Shown here: positions 47,365-59,944 of the stretch, piece after piece
Layout of the letters: each line of letters starts with the position of its first letter
How positions within the stretch are numbered: the stretch's first letter is position 1
Source of the DNA: Perca fluviatilis
Taxonomy: Eukaryota; Chordata; Actinopteri; Perciformes; Percidae
Reading direction: 5' to 3'
Assembly (NCBI RefSeq): GCF_010015445.1
Contig: NC_053118.1
Span: 4,791,781-4,855,780 of the forward strand
Length of the DNA stretch: 64,000 nucleotides
The notes under the pieces: generated by a model
Database searches by the model: none
Seen by the model: only the letters and a program-made list of their open reading frames with translations
What the model was told of the DNA's origin: nothing
Made by a program: the position numbers and the translations under genes

Positions 47365-48995
47365 CTATGTTTTTATTGATTTTTGTATTGCCATTACAAC
47401 TTTTAACAACCTCTGTTGTAGTCTAACAGCAAAAAAATTAAAAGCAAATTGTATGACAGTATCACATGTACAGAACAATGGCACCTCCAGCAAAGCCATG
47501 ATACGCACAAATAAAAAAACAAACAAGAATTGCACCTTTGCTATCACCCTCCAAAACATGTCTTACCGGGGATTTCCACTGGATGCGTAACAGCTGCGGA
47601 ATGGCTCTGCTGCGTGCTCCGCCGTCCGTCAATACCCACAGGGTCCAGATTTGTTGCGGAACGGCTGCGGCCGTGACTGACAGCTGTAGTCACGAGGACC
47701 CACAAGTTCTCGCGAATTCAGGTAGAATAGAACCACAAAACCAACAACAGTTTGTTTCCATCCAATCCATCTCAATTTTTTTCATAAACTGGTTAAAATA
47801 GTTTTCTGATTTTCTCATACACCCCCAATTTGTTTTTTAATATATATGTTAATTTCTTTATTAACATACATTGCACCATATTCCTGATCCAAGCACCAAG
47901 TGTAGGTGCTTCAGTTTTCTTCCAGATGAGAGCTATAGTCCTTTTTGCCCTCCATGTCTTAAGTCTGGTTTCTTTAGAGTTATATTGATGAAATCAAACC
48001 CCTCTCGTTGCACTTGTTTATTATAGTTTCTTCTAAGGATGAAAATGTCATACGTTAGTGATTTTTCTTCAAAGGTCATTAGAATCCCTTTTTTAAAGAG
48101 GTCACCTACTTTACTTTTTACCTTTTTTCCCCATATCTGGAATCCTGCATCCAGCTTGCCTGGTTTAAATGAAACATTGCCCCACATTGTGCTTAATTGT
48201 GACAGAGAGTCTATTTATTTTTTTACCTCATACCATACATTAATCATATTTAGAATGCTAGAGTGAGCAGTATGTGTTCTTAAGTACTTTAGCTTAGCTG
48301 AATACAGATACAAATGCAATTGTACCTTAAAGGAGAATGACTCCGTGTCCATCCATCTCCAGAAGAAAAATAGAGTATTATATTTCTCAATTGTATTGCT
48401 AAATATTACCAATAAAGATTTAGACATTTCAGCCCCCAGTATCAAATGGAAGATACAGCAGAGATAAGCAGATTCTAGGACATTTCTTATTCCATGTAAG
48501 TTTCCTGAAATGCCTTCCTGCTGTGAGTTTCTTAAACATTCCTGCAGGTGGAGCGAGAGGGATATTTTTAAATTAATACATGAGTTTAGGCAATATGTTC
48601 ATTTTTAATATATTTATTCTCCCTATCATATTTCATAACTTTCTATACAATAAACGAGGTGTTATTTTGATGCCCAAATATGTAAAATTAGATGAGAGTT
48701 TGAAAGTAAATATGTATTGGTGTAAGAGCTGTATCTTTTTTTTTTATTTGGAAGTACAGTGCATTATGGAATCCTAGCCTTCCCTTTACAAATCCATTTT
48801 GGTCATTCCCACAATACTTGGAAGCACTCTAGCCTTTTTGCCAAAATTTTACTGAGGATTTTTGTATCAGTGTTTATTAAACCTTTAGGTCGCATTATCT
48901 CACATTTAGTGTTAGGTTTTTCATGGTTTTGGAAGCAGCGTGATGAAGGCCTCTCATTGAGCAAAGTAGTACATTTAAAATTCATTTGTTTGATC
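47365..48995 (-). mobile_element. L1-type LINE fragment, internally damaged
   Basis: Minus strand. The frame 48997-48803 has RPKGLINTDTKILSKILAKR, the L1 RT entry block, continued out of frame by NDQNGFVKGR (about 48800). 48445-48215 holds a C-terminal-like segment with FFFWRWMDTESFSFKV. 48187-47933 has WGNVSFKPGKLDAGFQIWGK, an L1 ORF2 C-terminal phrase. 47365-47540 looks like the 3' UTR. 47545-47800 (CCGGGGATTTCCACTGGATG start) is a separate MITE-like insertion without a clear right end. The YADD box is missing by deletion. Confidence 0.7.
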
Positions 48996-49636
48996 ACAGT
49001 CGATAAAAAATATACAGATTCCGATAATCGTAAAAATGCTGAGGCCTGTAATCGGTCGTTCCCTTAAATGAACTGGTGTTAAGAGATTGGAAAAGTACTC
49101 TTGATTAAAGTATAAGGTTGGAACTATTCTGTATTTTCCTTATTGTCAACATACTATGAAAAACCAACAATAAATTATTGCTAACAAGTATTGTCTGTGT
49201 GTATCCGACGCCTGATGTAACTTATTCCTCTGTGCCATAGAGCTCCATTGTTGTCCACAAACTATTAAAACGCATCAATAAGCCACACTGTTGCACTGGG
49301 TGACGTGTTCCTTCATTACCATTAACACACATTCTATTTACTCTTATCTGATTCATGTTTGCTTAAAAGAACAGTGCCCAGCTGTTACTGAGCCTTTTTT
49401 TATGTATTTTTTTTTTAAGATGTGCCAAATGATATAAAAAAACACAAACCTTATACTCAAATGTGATTTGATCAAATTTAGGGAGCTCTTTTATAATGCA
49501 GGTCTCTACAGACAATGACAATATGTTGACAAGACTACTCTGGTGGAATATAAAGTCTGTACCGTATATAATTTTCTGCCTGTGCCCCTAACATTTTCAG
49601 TTAGGGGATACAGTGCTCCTAGTAAAAAAAAAGTTA
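48996..49636. other. No recognisable gene
   Basis: AT-rich. 49000-49070 has a CGATAATCG phrase that may be a hAT end remnant. Confidence 0.4.
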
Positions 49637-49644
49637 GTCAGGAG

Positions 49645-51272
49645 CAGAGGTGGGTAGTAACGAGTTACATTTACTCCGTTACATTTACTTGAGTAAGTTT
49701 TTGAAAAAATTATACTTCTAGGAGTAGTTTTAAATCACTATACTTTTTACTTTTACTTGAGTAGATTTGTGAAGAAGAAACTGTACTCTTACTCCGCTAC
49801 AATGAGCTCGTTACTTTTCTTTTTACCTCTTTGGTATTCTACGGGTCATTGTTTTTATCCCCCCGCGTACGCCTCATTTTAATGTTTTATTTTGACAGAG
49901 AGAGAGACTTCCGCTAAAGGCTCTACCACGTGACTGTGTTTCACCAATCAAATGTAGTTGTGCAGTCTCGTCACGTGACCATACTCAATCTCAGCGACGG
50001 GACAGGTTAGCTTTACAGTCGCAGCAAAACAAAAATGACAATGTCAGAATCAACCGTCGGCAATGCAGACACAGACGAGGAGGAACAACCCAGAGGCCAG
50101 ATCAACGTGTCCTGGATTTATTTCAGTTACCCGGCTTCACCTAACCTAACAACCGCGGTCTCGCAAGCTGTGTCACGACGGTGGTTAACAACTAGTTCAA
50201 TCAACCATCAGGGTTTCCCAGTCTAGCGGCACGTGTTCACATAAAAGAGGCAATGTTTGCACAACATGACCAATAGCCACATATTTTACATAAGAAGAGC
50301 AAACTATAATTCTACATAAATATGAAGAACACAGACAGTTTTACAGGCAAAACACAATACAGTCGCTGCTTCCTAAAACAGGATGATAGTAGGCAAAAAA
50401 AATAAATAGGCGCCGCTGTAGATGCGTACATCACAACGCTTATCAATATCACTTCCCCATCAGTCAGGCACAAGATCTGACCATAGTTACACTTGTCTCT
50501 CTCTCTCTCCTCGCACCGAGCTCCGCCTGATCTTCTAAGAACGGTGACGCTGTTATCAATCGAGTATTGATTGGTCAGTAAGCCTAGGCGGTGCTTTTAC
50601 ACCGGTTGATCTCTCATCTCCAACTTAACCTGCTCCCAACCAGGTTAGGTGTTTAGCATAAGTTACCACGGCGATTGAACCCGGTAACAAGTGATCCACC
50701 TTTGTGATACAGAAAACCCTGGTGAACCTGAAGTTACCTCGTTAACCCCAAATCTTGCTTTGTAGTACAGGCCTCTGGCCTCATAATGAAAGCATGTTTA
50801 CCTTAGTAAAAGTGCCAAACAGCAGCTACATTACCTTGTTCTAGTTCTGCCTGCAGAGTCTGGTAAAAAAAGTATAAAGGTTTGGAAATTTGTGTTACTT
50901 GAGCTTATTTATTTTTAATGTATTATTATTTTCTTGATTTTATTTTTAAGTACTTGAATTTACCTGGATTATTTTAATTTAAGCTATTTTGTAATTAATT
51001 AATTAATTTTAATTAATTTAATTGATTGGATGAACTATAATTAGCCTAAAGATGATTATTTTGTATTTTTGTCTGTCTGATTAAATGCTTGTGTTAAAAA
51101 ATAATCCGATGTTACTCAACATTTACTCAGTACTTGAGTCGTTTTTTCACCAAGTACTTTTTTACTCTTACTCAAGTAATTATTTGGATGACTACTTTTT
51201 ACTTTTTAGTCATATTCTGAAGTAACAGTACTTTTACTTGAGTACAATTTTTGGCTACTCTACCCACCTCTG
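49645..51272 (+). mobile_element. hAT-type element with exact 8-bp TSD
   Basis: Ends CAGAGGTGGGTAGTAACG and, inverted, CAGAGGTGGGTAGAGTAGCC. Flanked exactly by GTCAGGAG (49637-49644 and 51273-51280). Subterminal AGTACTTTTACTTGAGTA-type words lie on both sides. It contains a short open frame at 50035-50226 (MSESTVGNADTDEEEQPRGQ), probably a transposase start relic. A further repeat lies inside at about 50207-50780, whose right end reads inverted CAGAGGCCTGTACTACAAAG. Confidence 0.9.
50035..50226 (+). pseudogene. Short acidic open frame, possible hAT transposase start
   Basis: 63 codons; an acidic leader (DTDEEEQPRG) then NVSWIYFSYP. Acidic leaders before a BED finger are common in hAT transposases, but no finger is visible and another repeat interrupts at about 50207. 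Tentative. Confidence 0.35.
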
Positions 51273-51395
51273 GTCAGGAGCCCTGAAGAGAAAGCTGAAG
51301 GGACAAATGTATAATGTAGGCTAACTGCAGCATTTGACTTGAGTTTAAGTGGCCATTTGTGTTCAACTTTACCACTTTTTGAAGTACATGCACTG

Positions 51396-51396
<1 letters not shown>

Positions 51397-51461
<65 letters not shown>
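51397..51461. repeat. (AC)n microsatellite
   Basis: About 32 AC units, uninterrupted. Confidence 0.97.
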
Positions 51462-51465
<4 letters not shown>

Positions 51466-51956
51466 CTTTCTCACTATATAAAGGATATATTTTTAGTTTT
51501 AAATAATACACATGAAAAATTGAGAGTGAGACAGAGATACTTTCTACCTATCTTCCATCTCTTAACTTTGCGCTTGGCATTCTGCTGAAAGCTAACAGGA
51601 GCCATCCTGGCTAGTGTTGCCAATGAGCAGCATAGAGATCCTGCATATAAATTATTTATATAGGTCATAGTCACAGCATCCGGCTTGGTCTAGCCCAGTG
51701 CAGTCCCAACACTATTGCAATACACGGCCCCTGCCTACCCTCAGCCTGACCCATATATTGTCCAGATTAACACAGTGGATCACCTACACTGAGGTCTGCA
51801 CCAGGTGAGGCTTCATATAGGCCCCCACCAAAACTTGTCCAAGTCTGTGCCACCGTGTGAGCGATGCCTTTATCTATAAATTGCAAATCCATAAAAGTTA
51901 CACCCACTTATGTTGTAAATTGTCAAAAATCCTATGCATTTGTGATTGTTGTGATT

Positions 51957-51957
<1 letters not shown>

Positions 51958-51994
<37 letters not shown>
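51958..51994. repeat. (AAT)n microsatellite
   Basis: About 12 AAT units. Confidence 0.97.
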
Positions 51995-51996
<2 letters not shown>

Positions 51997-53660
51997 ATGA
52001 TTATTTACATAAACACTTAGACCCCTACCAGTTATGTGGCACCTGGTGCTGCTCATTTACAGCAATTATGTGTACGTGCATTCGTGTGTGCGTGTGCGTG
52101 TGTACGTGTCACAGCCCTAAAGACCAACATGACCTTTCAGCTGTTTTTCAGTCAGTCAGTCTCCATGCAGCATTGGATGGCAGTGAATCCGCCTCAATCC
52201 AAGATTGTCTAATTCTGCTTTAACACTAGAACTGTCATAGCCTACGCCATTGAACTTTGCAATAAATTTAGTCATTGATTAGTAACATCATCAGTCGCTG
52301 CCTTTGACACCGCTTACGTGAGGGAAGTAAACAACAGTGTAATGCGATGGCTACACCATCATGATAAAAAACATCAAAAGTATGGGAGCATTTCACTCTT
52401 AATGCTAACATAAAGGCGGTGAACTGTAACATTTGCAAAACTAAACTTTCCTTATGCTGAAGCATCTGAAAGGAGGCACGTTGAAGTGCCAGTATACTGG
52501 TCTGTTCCGGTGTTTAGCTTGAAATCAAACCGGTTTGAACATTTTTACACTGGTTTCAAGCCTAGTGATTATATTTACCTTTTAGTTTATTTTAATGTTT
52601 CAGCATTTATTTCATGCCTTTTAGGTTGTATGATGCAGGTTATATACTGCTTACAATTCAACAGCATCAGATATAACCAAATAGATGTTTTTTCATCAAA
52701 ATTTATTTATTTGTGGGAGTTTCTCACAGAAACCTCTGAGATTTTGTGTTGACTAAACTAAACTGAACGACACACAGCACAAATGATCGCACTATAACTG
52801 CATCGGGTGGCAGCGTGAAAATATTTTTTTCTAAAATAGCACATTTTACACTGCTAAGAGTACACCACTTTTGTGTGGGTTCAAGCTGTTAGATAAGCTA
52901 TCTGGCTGTGAATACTGTGTGTGGGCTGTGTGTGTCCTTGCTGCTATAAAGATTAATGCAGCGTTATAGAGATTGAGAGGGGTGAAGAGTAAATGGCCCA
53001 TCAGCGATAACAAAAGTATACAGGTGCTCTTGGGTGTTGGACTTGGCGGTTAACATGCTTTGCGGGGCTAGTGTTAAAGAAGTCCCAATTTTACTCAGAT
53101 TTAAGTTTACTCAGAGTTTTAAACTCCATTTGTGAAAACACCTCACTTAAAACATTTATTTAAAGCTGTCCAATGATATGGGCTAATTGGAAACTCACCA
53201 TGATCTTGACCTGACTTTCCTCTGAAAAGAAAGGGTAACCAACCATCAGCAAGAAGTACTGCAAAGAGTACTTAAAATATATTAAAGTGTGTGTCTGTAG
53301 GTGGGTGTTAAGTTGATGAAGATGGAGCAGGCTCATGTATTTCAGTGTCTTTAACATCAATGCTCTGTACACCACTACCTCTCAGCAAGAAAAATCTGAC
53401 AAACCCCATTGTGATTAACACATTCAAAATATGGTCTCAGTTTAGGTGTCAATTCAAGTATACAGGCACTGCCTCTACTGCCTATTACAGCCAATGCATG
53501 ATATTGGAAAAAAACTTACTGCAATATTTTTTTTTGTCTGGGACATATATTGCATTATGAAAAAACAGCCTATAGAAATTTTCACCTTCAGAAAGGGATT
53601 AAGATGTGTAAAGGACCATACCTATAACGATGTGAGCATCCACACTGCTTAACGATAACG

Positions 53661-54452
53661 TTCTGCAAACAGTGGCGTCAAGCATGCACTGCACGCTCCA
53701 GCTGATAATAATAAATAATACATTAAATAAAGCAAAACGTTTCAACGTAAGATTACAGGAATGTCTGTACCTACATATTCGTAAATTCAGGCATTTTATG
53801 AACCAAAAACCAGTTGTCCCTGGGGTGCCAACACCGCTGCCTTACCCAGGCTACAGTGGCGTACAGAGCTCCAGAGAGCCAGTGATGGGAGCGGGCGGGT
53901 GTCAGATCTGTGCAGAGCACTGGAACAAAAACACAGATGATAATAAAAGTATCAATAACAGTATGATAATAACACCCAAAACACAAGATTCACTCTCAGT
54001 GGTTTCTGTGACATGATAAATACAGTACCCACCGAGGGGAAAAGTCAAGTCATGCCACTGACCACCTGTGTGAAAAAAATCTCTCTACAGTGTCTCTGCC
54101 ATGCCATGTTGTAAACTCAGATGGATTTTGATTGGCTGTCAGTGTTTCTATCATTCATCTAATCGCTCTGAAAGTGATACCAACAATATTGTTCGCCACT
54201 GCAGTTGTCGTTATAATTGTGATGTGGGCTCATGAAAGCGTTCGGCGCAAAGCCCTGTTCATTCCAGTAGCGCATGATGCAGTCATGGAGCTAAAAAAAT
54301 ACCCAGATCTTCCGCGCTGACTGGCCCATGACATCACGATGGACATGTGCACTAGTGACAGTTTGTTTCAGTTGTCATAGCAACACCGCTTGTTCATGAG
54401 CTTCTCTCTCGTATCTAGGAACAAGTATACGTGGAGAACTCACCATTCATCT
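53661..54452. other. Probable repeat DNA next to the palindrome
   Basis: The plus frame 54132-54320 (62 codons) has a hydrophobic stretch (ILFATAVVVIIVMWA) but no recognised family. The surrounding wording suggests a repeat, not a host exon. Confidence 0.35.
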
Positions 54453-54620
54453 AAAATATTCGTTAAATTATAACGTTAAACATTGGCTTTTCGTTGTTTC
54501 TCATCGTTTAATGCTTATCTAAATAAACGATGGATACATCCATCGTTTATTTAGATAAGCATTAAACGATGAGAAACAACGAAAAGCCAATGTTTAACGT
54601 TATAATTTAACGAATATTTT
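54453..54620. repeat. Perfect 83-bp inverted repeat with 2-bp spacer
   Basis: Arms 54453-54535 and 54538-54620 are exact reverse complements over all 83 positions; the spacer is AC (54536-54537). The centre reads AAACGATGGAT, AC, ATCCATCGTTT. The arms are AT-rich and have no coding sense. Confidence 0.97.
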
Positions 54621-55194
54621 CGTCCAAGGATATGTAATCATTATGTCGTGCTACTAGCTACCGCTAACGTTAGCTACTAGCCGAGGGCCCTGACAGTTTG
54701 GGAACAGAGCCGTTAATAACGTTACATCATGAGCATACAGTGTTACAGCATACAGTGCTCAGATGTATTATAAGATAATACACATGATGAATTACAGCCA
54801 TTATATCCCTTATTACAGCTACAGAATGGATCTCAGGAGAACCGTAATTTGAGCCTGCAGTGCAGGGCGACGTCGACCCCTTGGGTCCTAAAACATTTAA
54901 AACATCATGGTTTAAACAAGGACAATTTAAGTAAGTTAATGTATCCCAAAAAAAATTGTCAGCTGAAATATAGACGTTTCTTTCGCTATGTAAATTCTAT
55001 TGGAAAAGTCTTTCTGGGCCAGCGGATTGCCAGACATTTCAATTCCACCGTTGGCCGCTAAACCCATGGTTGCCTCAAAGCATGGTGCTGTTCCTGGGGG
55101 CTTGTGTGGACTCCGCCATCTACTTGAGTTAAAAGGATTCCAAGACAAAAAGTTATCAAAAGATTTTTAATTGGTTAAAAAATGCGCCAGTTAC
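54621..55194. other. No recognisable gene
   Basis: Contains TAGCTACTAG/ACGTTAGCTA-type short repeats (54650-54680). The frame 54849-55061 (70 codons) has no recognised domain. Confidence 0.4.
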
Positions 55195-55440
55195 GTACAA
55201 ACAAATTTGTGTAGCTAGCTATGAAAACACAAACTTTTACATACAGTATCTTGGCCAAATTAAATGCTATCAATGTAGAGGCTCGCCAACAAATTTGGCG
55301 ACGATTGGCCCATAGGGGGTGTTACAAATGCGAAAAGTTTATATGTCATGGGTTCATCCGATTTTTACGAAATTTGGAGGGTACCATCTAGGCACACTTC
55401 AGTGGCCAGGCCAACAATGGTGTACCTGACAGCTAGTGTT
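55195..55440 (+). mobile_element. Diverged copy of the 176-bp-unit repeat family
   Basis: Shares TAGCTAGCTA, CACAAACTTT, TAAATGCTATCAA and AATTTGG..GATTGGCCCATAGGGG wording with the arrays at 57890 and 62030. The hairpin-CTAG end is not present here. Confidence 0.55.
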
Positions 55441-56170
55441 TAAAATAGTTACTGCAGTACAAATTCAAAATGCTGGAGAGAGTTGTCTCCCCCCACCCTC
55501 TCCTCCACTGACTCGAAGTTCACGGATGTTGCCAGGCTGAGACCGCAGCATCCACAAGAATGTTGCTAGACGCTTGTCTCACATAGCCAGACATTACTTC
55601 ACAGCACAGTGGAGTAGCTAACGTTAGATGCTGGCTGTATTGACAGTCATAAAAGCCTGTGCTCACGCGGAGCTCTGTACCCAACTGACAGACACACTTC
55701 CTCGGCTTAGAATTACGGTAGGAACTGCAAAAAACCCAACAACCTCACCGTCCTCTCCACCCAACTGAACACACTTTATTGGCTTAGAATTATGGCAAAA
55801 ATCGCTAAACACACTGCAAATTCACAGTTCTCTCTTCCCGATTTACAGCCCCCCCCTCTTGGCTTAAAATAACTCACCACTGTCTGCTAAGGCCGCCGAA
55901 CAGGCTACACGTTGTGAACAGCCATGGCCCGCTTGCCTGATCCTCCGGTAATGTTAGCAGTTAGCAGGGTTAGCATGACGGCGTTAGCCAGGACCAGTCG
56001 GGATCATTTATTGAGTTTTTGTACATTTGACAGATGAAAACAGTACAACAAGGCACATAACATAAAACAGAAATGTAGTAGCTGTAGTACCCACAGTCAT
56101 GAATCTGTATGTCCATAGGTGTATGCTTACACAAAATTCATACAGCAGTTGTTTATCTCATCACTGTATA
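55441..56170. other. No recognisable gene
   Basis: Contains two related phrases (CTTCCTCGGCTTAGAATTAC at 55698 and TTATTGGCTTAGAATTATGG at 55773), suggesting an old local duplication of about 75 bp. No coding region is seen. Confidence 0.4.
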
Positions 56171-56178
56171 GTACATAT

Positions 56179-56486
56179 TACGGCTAGGCGATATGGAGAA
56201 AATCAAATATCACAATATTTTTGACCAAATACCTCAATATCGATACCGCAACGATATTGTAGTGTTGACTATTGGTGCTTTCACAAAATATTTATACAAT
56301 GAGATTTTTGATAAATCATCAGTAATGTGGATATAATTACTAAGTGGGTAAAGGCAAATAATAGAAGAGTTACAACAGTCTGGTAAGTGACATAACTTTA
56401 CTGTAATGCAGTCTTTAAAACCAGGAAAAGACACCACTTATGCCATATTACGATATTATGATATCCAAAATCTCTGCCCAACTCTA
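56179..56486. mobile_element. hAT-type MITE, 308 bp
   Basis: The left end TACGGCTAGGCGATATGG and inverted right end TAGAGTTGGGCAGAGATTTT resemble the TAGGGCTGGGCGATAT family. The flanks GTACATAT (56171-56178) and GTACAGAT (56487-56494) match at 7 of 8. Non-coding. Confidence 0.8.
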
Positions 56487-56494
56487 GTACAGAT

Positions 56495-57889
56495 GGCACA
56501 CTACAGGTATTAGGAGTATGTTATCTTATTTGGACAAAAAGTATGTAATATGTTTTTGCGACTAACCAACTCGGGTACTCTAGCTATATAATTCAATGTG
56601 AGTACACAAATGTTGAAATTACATAAAATGCCCATCCCTAGTAGCTGTGATAAATTAACCTGAAGCTAATGCTTACCTATTCAGGAGGAAATTAGCCAAC
56701 TCTGCATCCTTTTGGGCTTTAAGTTGTCTCCATTTTTCAAATACATCTCCAATATTTACCCGGGGTTTGTTATGTCTCTGGTCACGCAACTGTTAGAAAC
56801 ATGCCATTTTTTTTTTTAGGTCTGGTAGAATCTATCTCCGTTGATCCTGTTCGTTTGTTTGCTGCTTTCATGGCTGTACTAACGTTAGAGCTGCTGTAGC
56901 GCGCTGGGTTTATGTTTTATATGGGTTTATGTGGTCATACTCAGATTCTATTCAGAATGTGAGTCTGAAACCGCTCCATTGGGCTGTGATTATGGAGCGT
57001 GTTCCAACCGAACCAGGAAAAAAAATGCCTCTGCATTCATTGGATAGACCTCCAACCAATCAGAGCAACGGAACTCAACACTGTGTATCGTCTCCATAGC
57101 AACCACTCTTTGCACAATGCATTCGTTCTAACTTCCGACTTTTAGACTTTTTTGAAGCTGGATATATCATTTGTTTCTTGTAAATATAAATGTGGATAAC
57201 GTTAGTGACAGTGACATGCTTGCTACAGTCGCATTTCTAGAGATGGATCGGCGAAAACACGTTTTATTTCTCTGATTCACGGCTTGGTTCTAGCGCCAGC
57301 GGTCCCTCTCTTCAGTCTCTCTCTATCTCTCTCCACCATATAACGCTCTCTCTCTTCAGTCTCTCTCTATCTCGCTCCACCATATAATGCTACCATGCTT
57401 TCGGGCAGTTGTTGAGGCTCCTCCGCTGAGGATTTTAAAATGAATGTGCTGTCGATATCTTCTGTAACAGACGCGATGGTGGAATCTACACCTCAACAAA
57501 TTCAACCCAAGCATTCTTTGGTGACGTGATTGATTCTGTTACTGTTGATCATCTTTCCGACAATCTGATTGGTCCGAACAGATCCTGTTCGGGCAATAAT
57601 TGCTTCTCAACGGAGCGACTCCAGACCGAACTTCCCGACCTCGAATTTTGTGGGCGGGGCTAAGTTCGGCTGGCATCCAGGCTAACATATTGGACCTTTT
57701 AAAGGAAAAAACAACTTCAAATGTATAGATGCATCAAAGACCATTGTAGGCCTTGGCCTATAATTTGCATATTAAACATTTAAACCAAAAAAAAACAACC
57801 TTACATCTACCCGTTCTTTGAATCGAGCTGAATCACATGATATAGGCCATGCCCCCAAGTTTTTTCCCCTCAAAATCGCATCAAGATAT
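56495..57889. other. Repeat-rich stretch without a gene
   Basis: AAATGCCCATCCCTAGTAG at 56625-56645 is a hAT right end with no left partner seen nearby. 57305-57395 is a tandem duplication of about 48 bp (CTCTCTTCAGTCTCTCTCTA then CCACCATATAA). 57655-57690 (AAGTTCGGCTGGCATCCAGG) is the end of a widespread fish repeat. Confidence 0.5.
57305..57395. repeat. Two-copy CT-rich tandem duplication, about 48 bp
   Basis: CTCTTCAGTCTCTCTCTATC followed by CTCCACCATATAA occurs twice in succession with single-base changes. Confidence 0.85.
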
Positions 57890-58337
57890 GTGCAAATTAC
57901 AAACTGACAAGCTTTTGTAGCTAGCTACCAAACACAAACTTTAGCATATCTCGGCCAAAGTAAATGCTATCAACGTGAAATTTAAGATTATTGTTCGACA
58001 TGCCACTCCGGGGCTCTCTACCAAATTTGGTGAAAATCAACCACTAGGGGTTGCTAAAATCAATGTAGGCGCTTTTGGGCTAATAACTCAATGCATGTAA
58101 ATGGGAAATTTACAATTGTAATTTGTTTGCCACAGTAAATGCTATCAACGCAAAACTTGAGATTCACGTTTTCCATGCCACTCTGAGGCTCTGTTACTAC
58201 AGAACTTGCAGCTCATGCATTGCCATATTTTTGCCGGCAACATTCTTTGGGTTCCGCTTTTGAGGGCTTCATGGGTCATCAGGGCCGACTTGCGCCGGGG
58301 AGGCTTGGACCCCGTCATAACTGCTTGCAGTTCTAGT
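57890..58337 (+). mobile_element. Helitron/Helentron-like repeat with 176-bp units and hairpin-CTAG end
   Basis: Two tandem units: ATGCCACTC near 57998 and again near 58174, each with GGCTCT and followed or preceded by TAAATGCTATCAACG. The right end has AACTGC TT GCAGTT (58319-58332), a 6-bp-stem hairpin, directly followed by CTAG (58333-58336) and T. A 3' hairpin then CTRR is the Helitron-type end, and internal tandem repeats are usual in nonautonomous Helentrons. No Rep/helicase is seen. The same end recurs at 62588-62605. The left border is uncertain. Confidence 0.6.
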
Positions 58338-58525
58338 TATCGTTCTTGGTGTGGGTGGCATCAAGACAATAATGTATCCCTTTTGAAAACACAACCGTAT
58401 GACATTCAACACTCCTATTTCAACAAGTATGACCAGGTGCATCATTTTATTAAACTCTTTGTTCCCTTCTCATCCCCAACAATACAAGGTTTGATAGAGG
58501 GATTTCTAGACTGCAGTGTGGCCTG

Positions 58526-58596
<71 letters not shown>

Positions 58597-59400
58597 TGTC
58601 ATCAGGATGAATCCACTCTGTACCTTAAGTTTTGGAGCTACCCAAGTCTTGTACCATTCTGGTCGGCCATCTTTGAAACAGTCTTTAATATATGTAGTAA
58701 TGAGATGTCAGGAATCATATTATTTGGAGTAACTCCTGGAGTTTTTGCACTTAAAGGTGCACAGTGTGATTCACTACACTTGTTTTTGTGTTATTGTTTT
58801 CTACAGGGTTCTCTGTTGATTTTGATTTGTCGCTTTATGCTCCTTGTTGAAAATGAATAATGCGGTTTGCCAGAAACGCAATGCACCATGATTCCCAACC
58901 AGGCATACTTTTGCAGTTGCCAGGGGGTATGTGGAAAGATCGTAAGTAGCTCAACTAATTTGAAAAAATAGAAACTATGATTTCACTGGAAAAATATATC
59001 TACATATTAACACACTTGTAACACCTAAACACTATGTGTTGCAGTTGTGTAAGAATGTGTGAAAGCTAGTTAGCAAGTGAGCACAGAATGTTTCCTAAAA
59101 GTAATGAATAAATGGTAGAAATAAATAACTAGTTAAAAGTAATGACCTAACAGTTTGGATGCTGTTTAAAATTAGCTAAAATAATGGAGAAATGGTTAAA
59201 ATAGCTAAAAGTTGAAATAGTTCGCTAAAAGTAATAGCTTAATCCCAACAATCAAGTATCAAAAACTGAGGACACGCTGTTGGATGCTGTCCTCCTCTCC
59301 TACTTTAATGCCTAACGAATCTATCTCTTTCTCTGCCTGACCCTGTCTTTCACTGGTTGAAGCCTGAAAATATTGTAAACAAATTAATAACATAACTAAT
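58338..59400. other. (TA)n and non-coding stretch
   Basis: (AT)n at 58529-58595. The rest is AT-rich. No coding region is recognised. Confidence 0.5.
58529..58595. repeat. (AT)n microsatellite
   Basis: About 33 uninterrupted AT units. Confidence 0.97.
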
Positions 59401-59428
59401 TACACTGGTCAGACTGCTCAGCTCTGTT

Positions 59429-59515
59429 TCAGACTGATACCTCCGGTTCAGGCTGGTCCTCATCCTCAACACGTGCCTTTTTCAGTCGCGGAAAATACTT
59501 TTCAATACTCATCTG
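59429..59515 (-). other. Short open frame resembling a transposon protein start
   Basis: From the Met at about 59509 the minus strand reads MSIEKYFPRLKKARVEDEDQ PEPEVSV and stops. Starts of the form MS..KYF...K+ followed by acidic residues are seen at the N-termini of hAT/ZMYM-type fish transposon proteins. It is too short for a firm call. Confidence 0.3.
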
Positions 59516-59821
59516 GATTGAAGCAGCAAACATTCTGTGTAAGAGAAAAAATGACATAACATTATTTATAACACGTTTATTTGATTCACAGCTGCTATAT
59601 AGTGTTTTGACCTCGACAACCCAACTGCATTTTACCGCAAACTTGCAACTTTCAAAAGCAGGCACAATCGCTTGTTTGCTAAGAGTCGGGTCGGTGATTG
59701 TGAATGTGTGATTGTGTAAAGGTGTTCACGATATAGATACCAACCTTTCGTGAACTTGGGAATTTCGCCAGCCATCTTCTCTCCTTGATGGAGACAGACG
59801 CTGTGTGCACAGTGGGCTCGA

Positions 59822-59944
59822 TGGTGTTTTAAGCCTCCAACGTTGCCTTACAGGCAGCTAATCGTCACCTAAAACCTTAAATCTGCCTTAAACATAACCA
59901 TTGCTGCGCTGCCTGGAAGGCGACGTTGGGGGCTAAAAACACCA
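59822..59944. mobile_element. Small MITE, 123 bp, with 37-bp inverted ends
   Basis: Left TGGTGTTTTAAGCCTCCAAC GTTGCC and inverted right TGGTGTTTTTAGCCCCCAAC GTCGCC, both ending in AGGCAGC towards the centre. Only about 50 bp lies between the arms. The target duplication is not clear. Confidence 0.75.

Larger units (their letters stand above)
51281..53660. other. Stretch with microsatellites, no gene
   Basis: (AC)n at 51397-51461 and (AAT)n at 51958-51994. The rest is AT-rich unique-looking DNA. Small ORFs (52486-52752, 53345-53652) show no domain. Confidence 0.5.

Noticed and set aside
54132..54320. Small membrane protein candidate
   Set aside because: A single hydrophobic segment in a 62-codon frame next to repeat DNA, with no family resemblance.
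58516..58860. 114-codon frame with a Tyr-Ile repeat
   Set aside because: It runs through the (AT)n array and then non-coding DNA; no domain is recognised.
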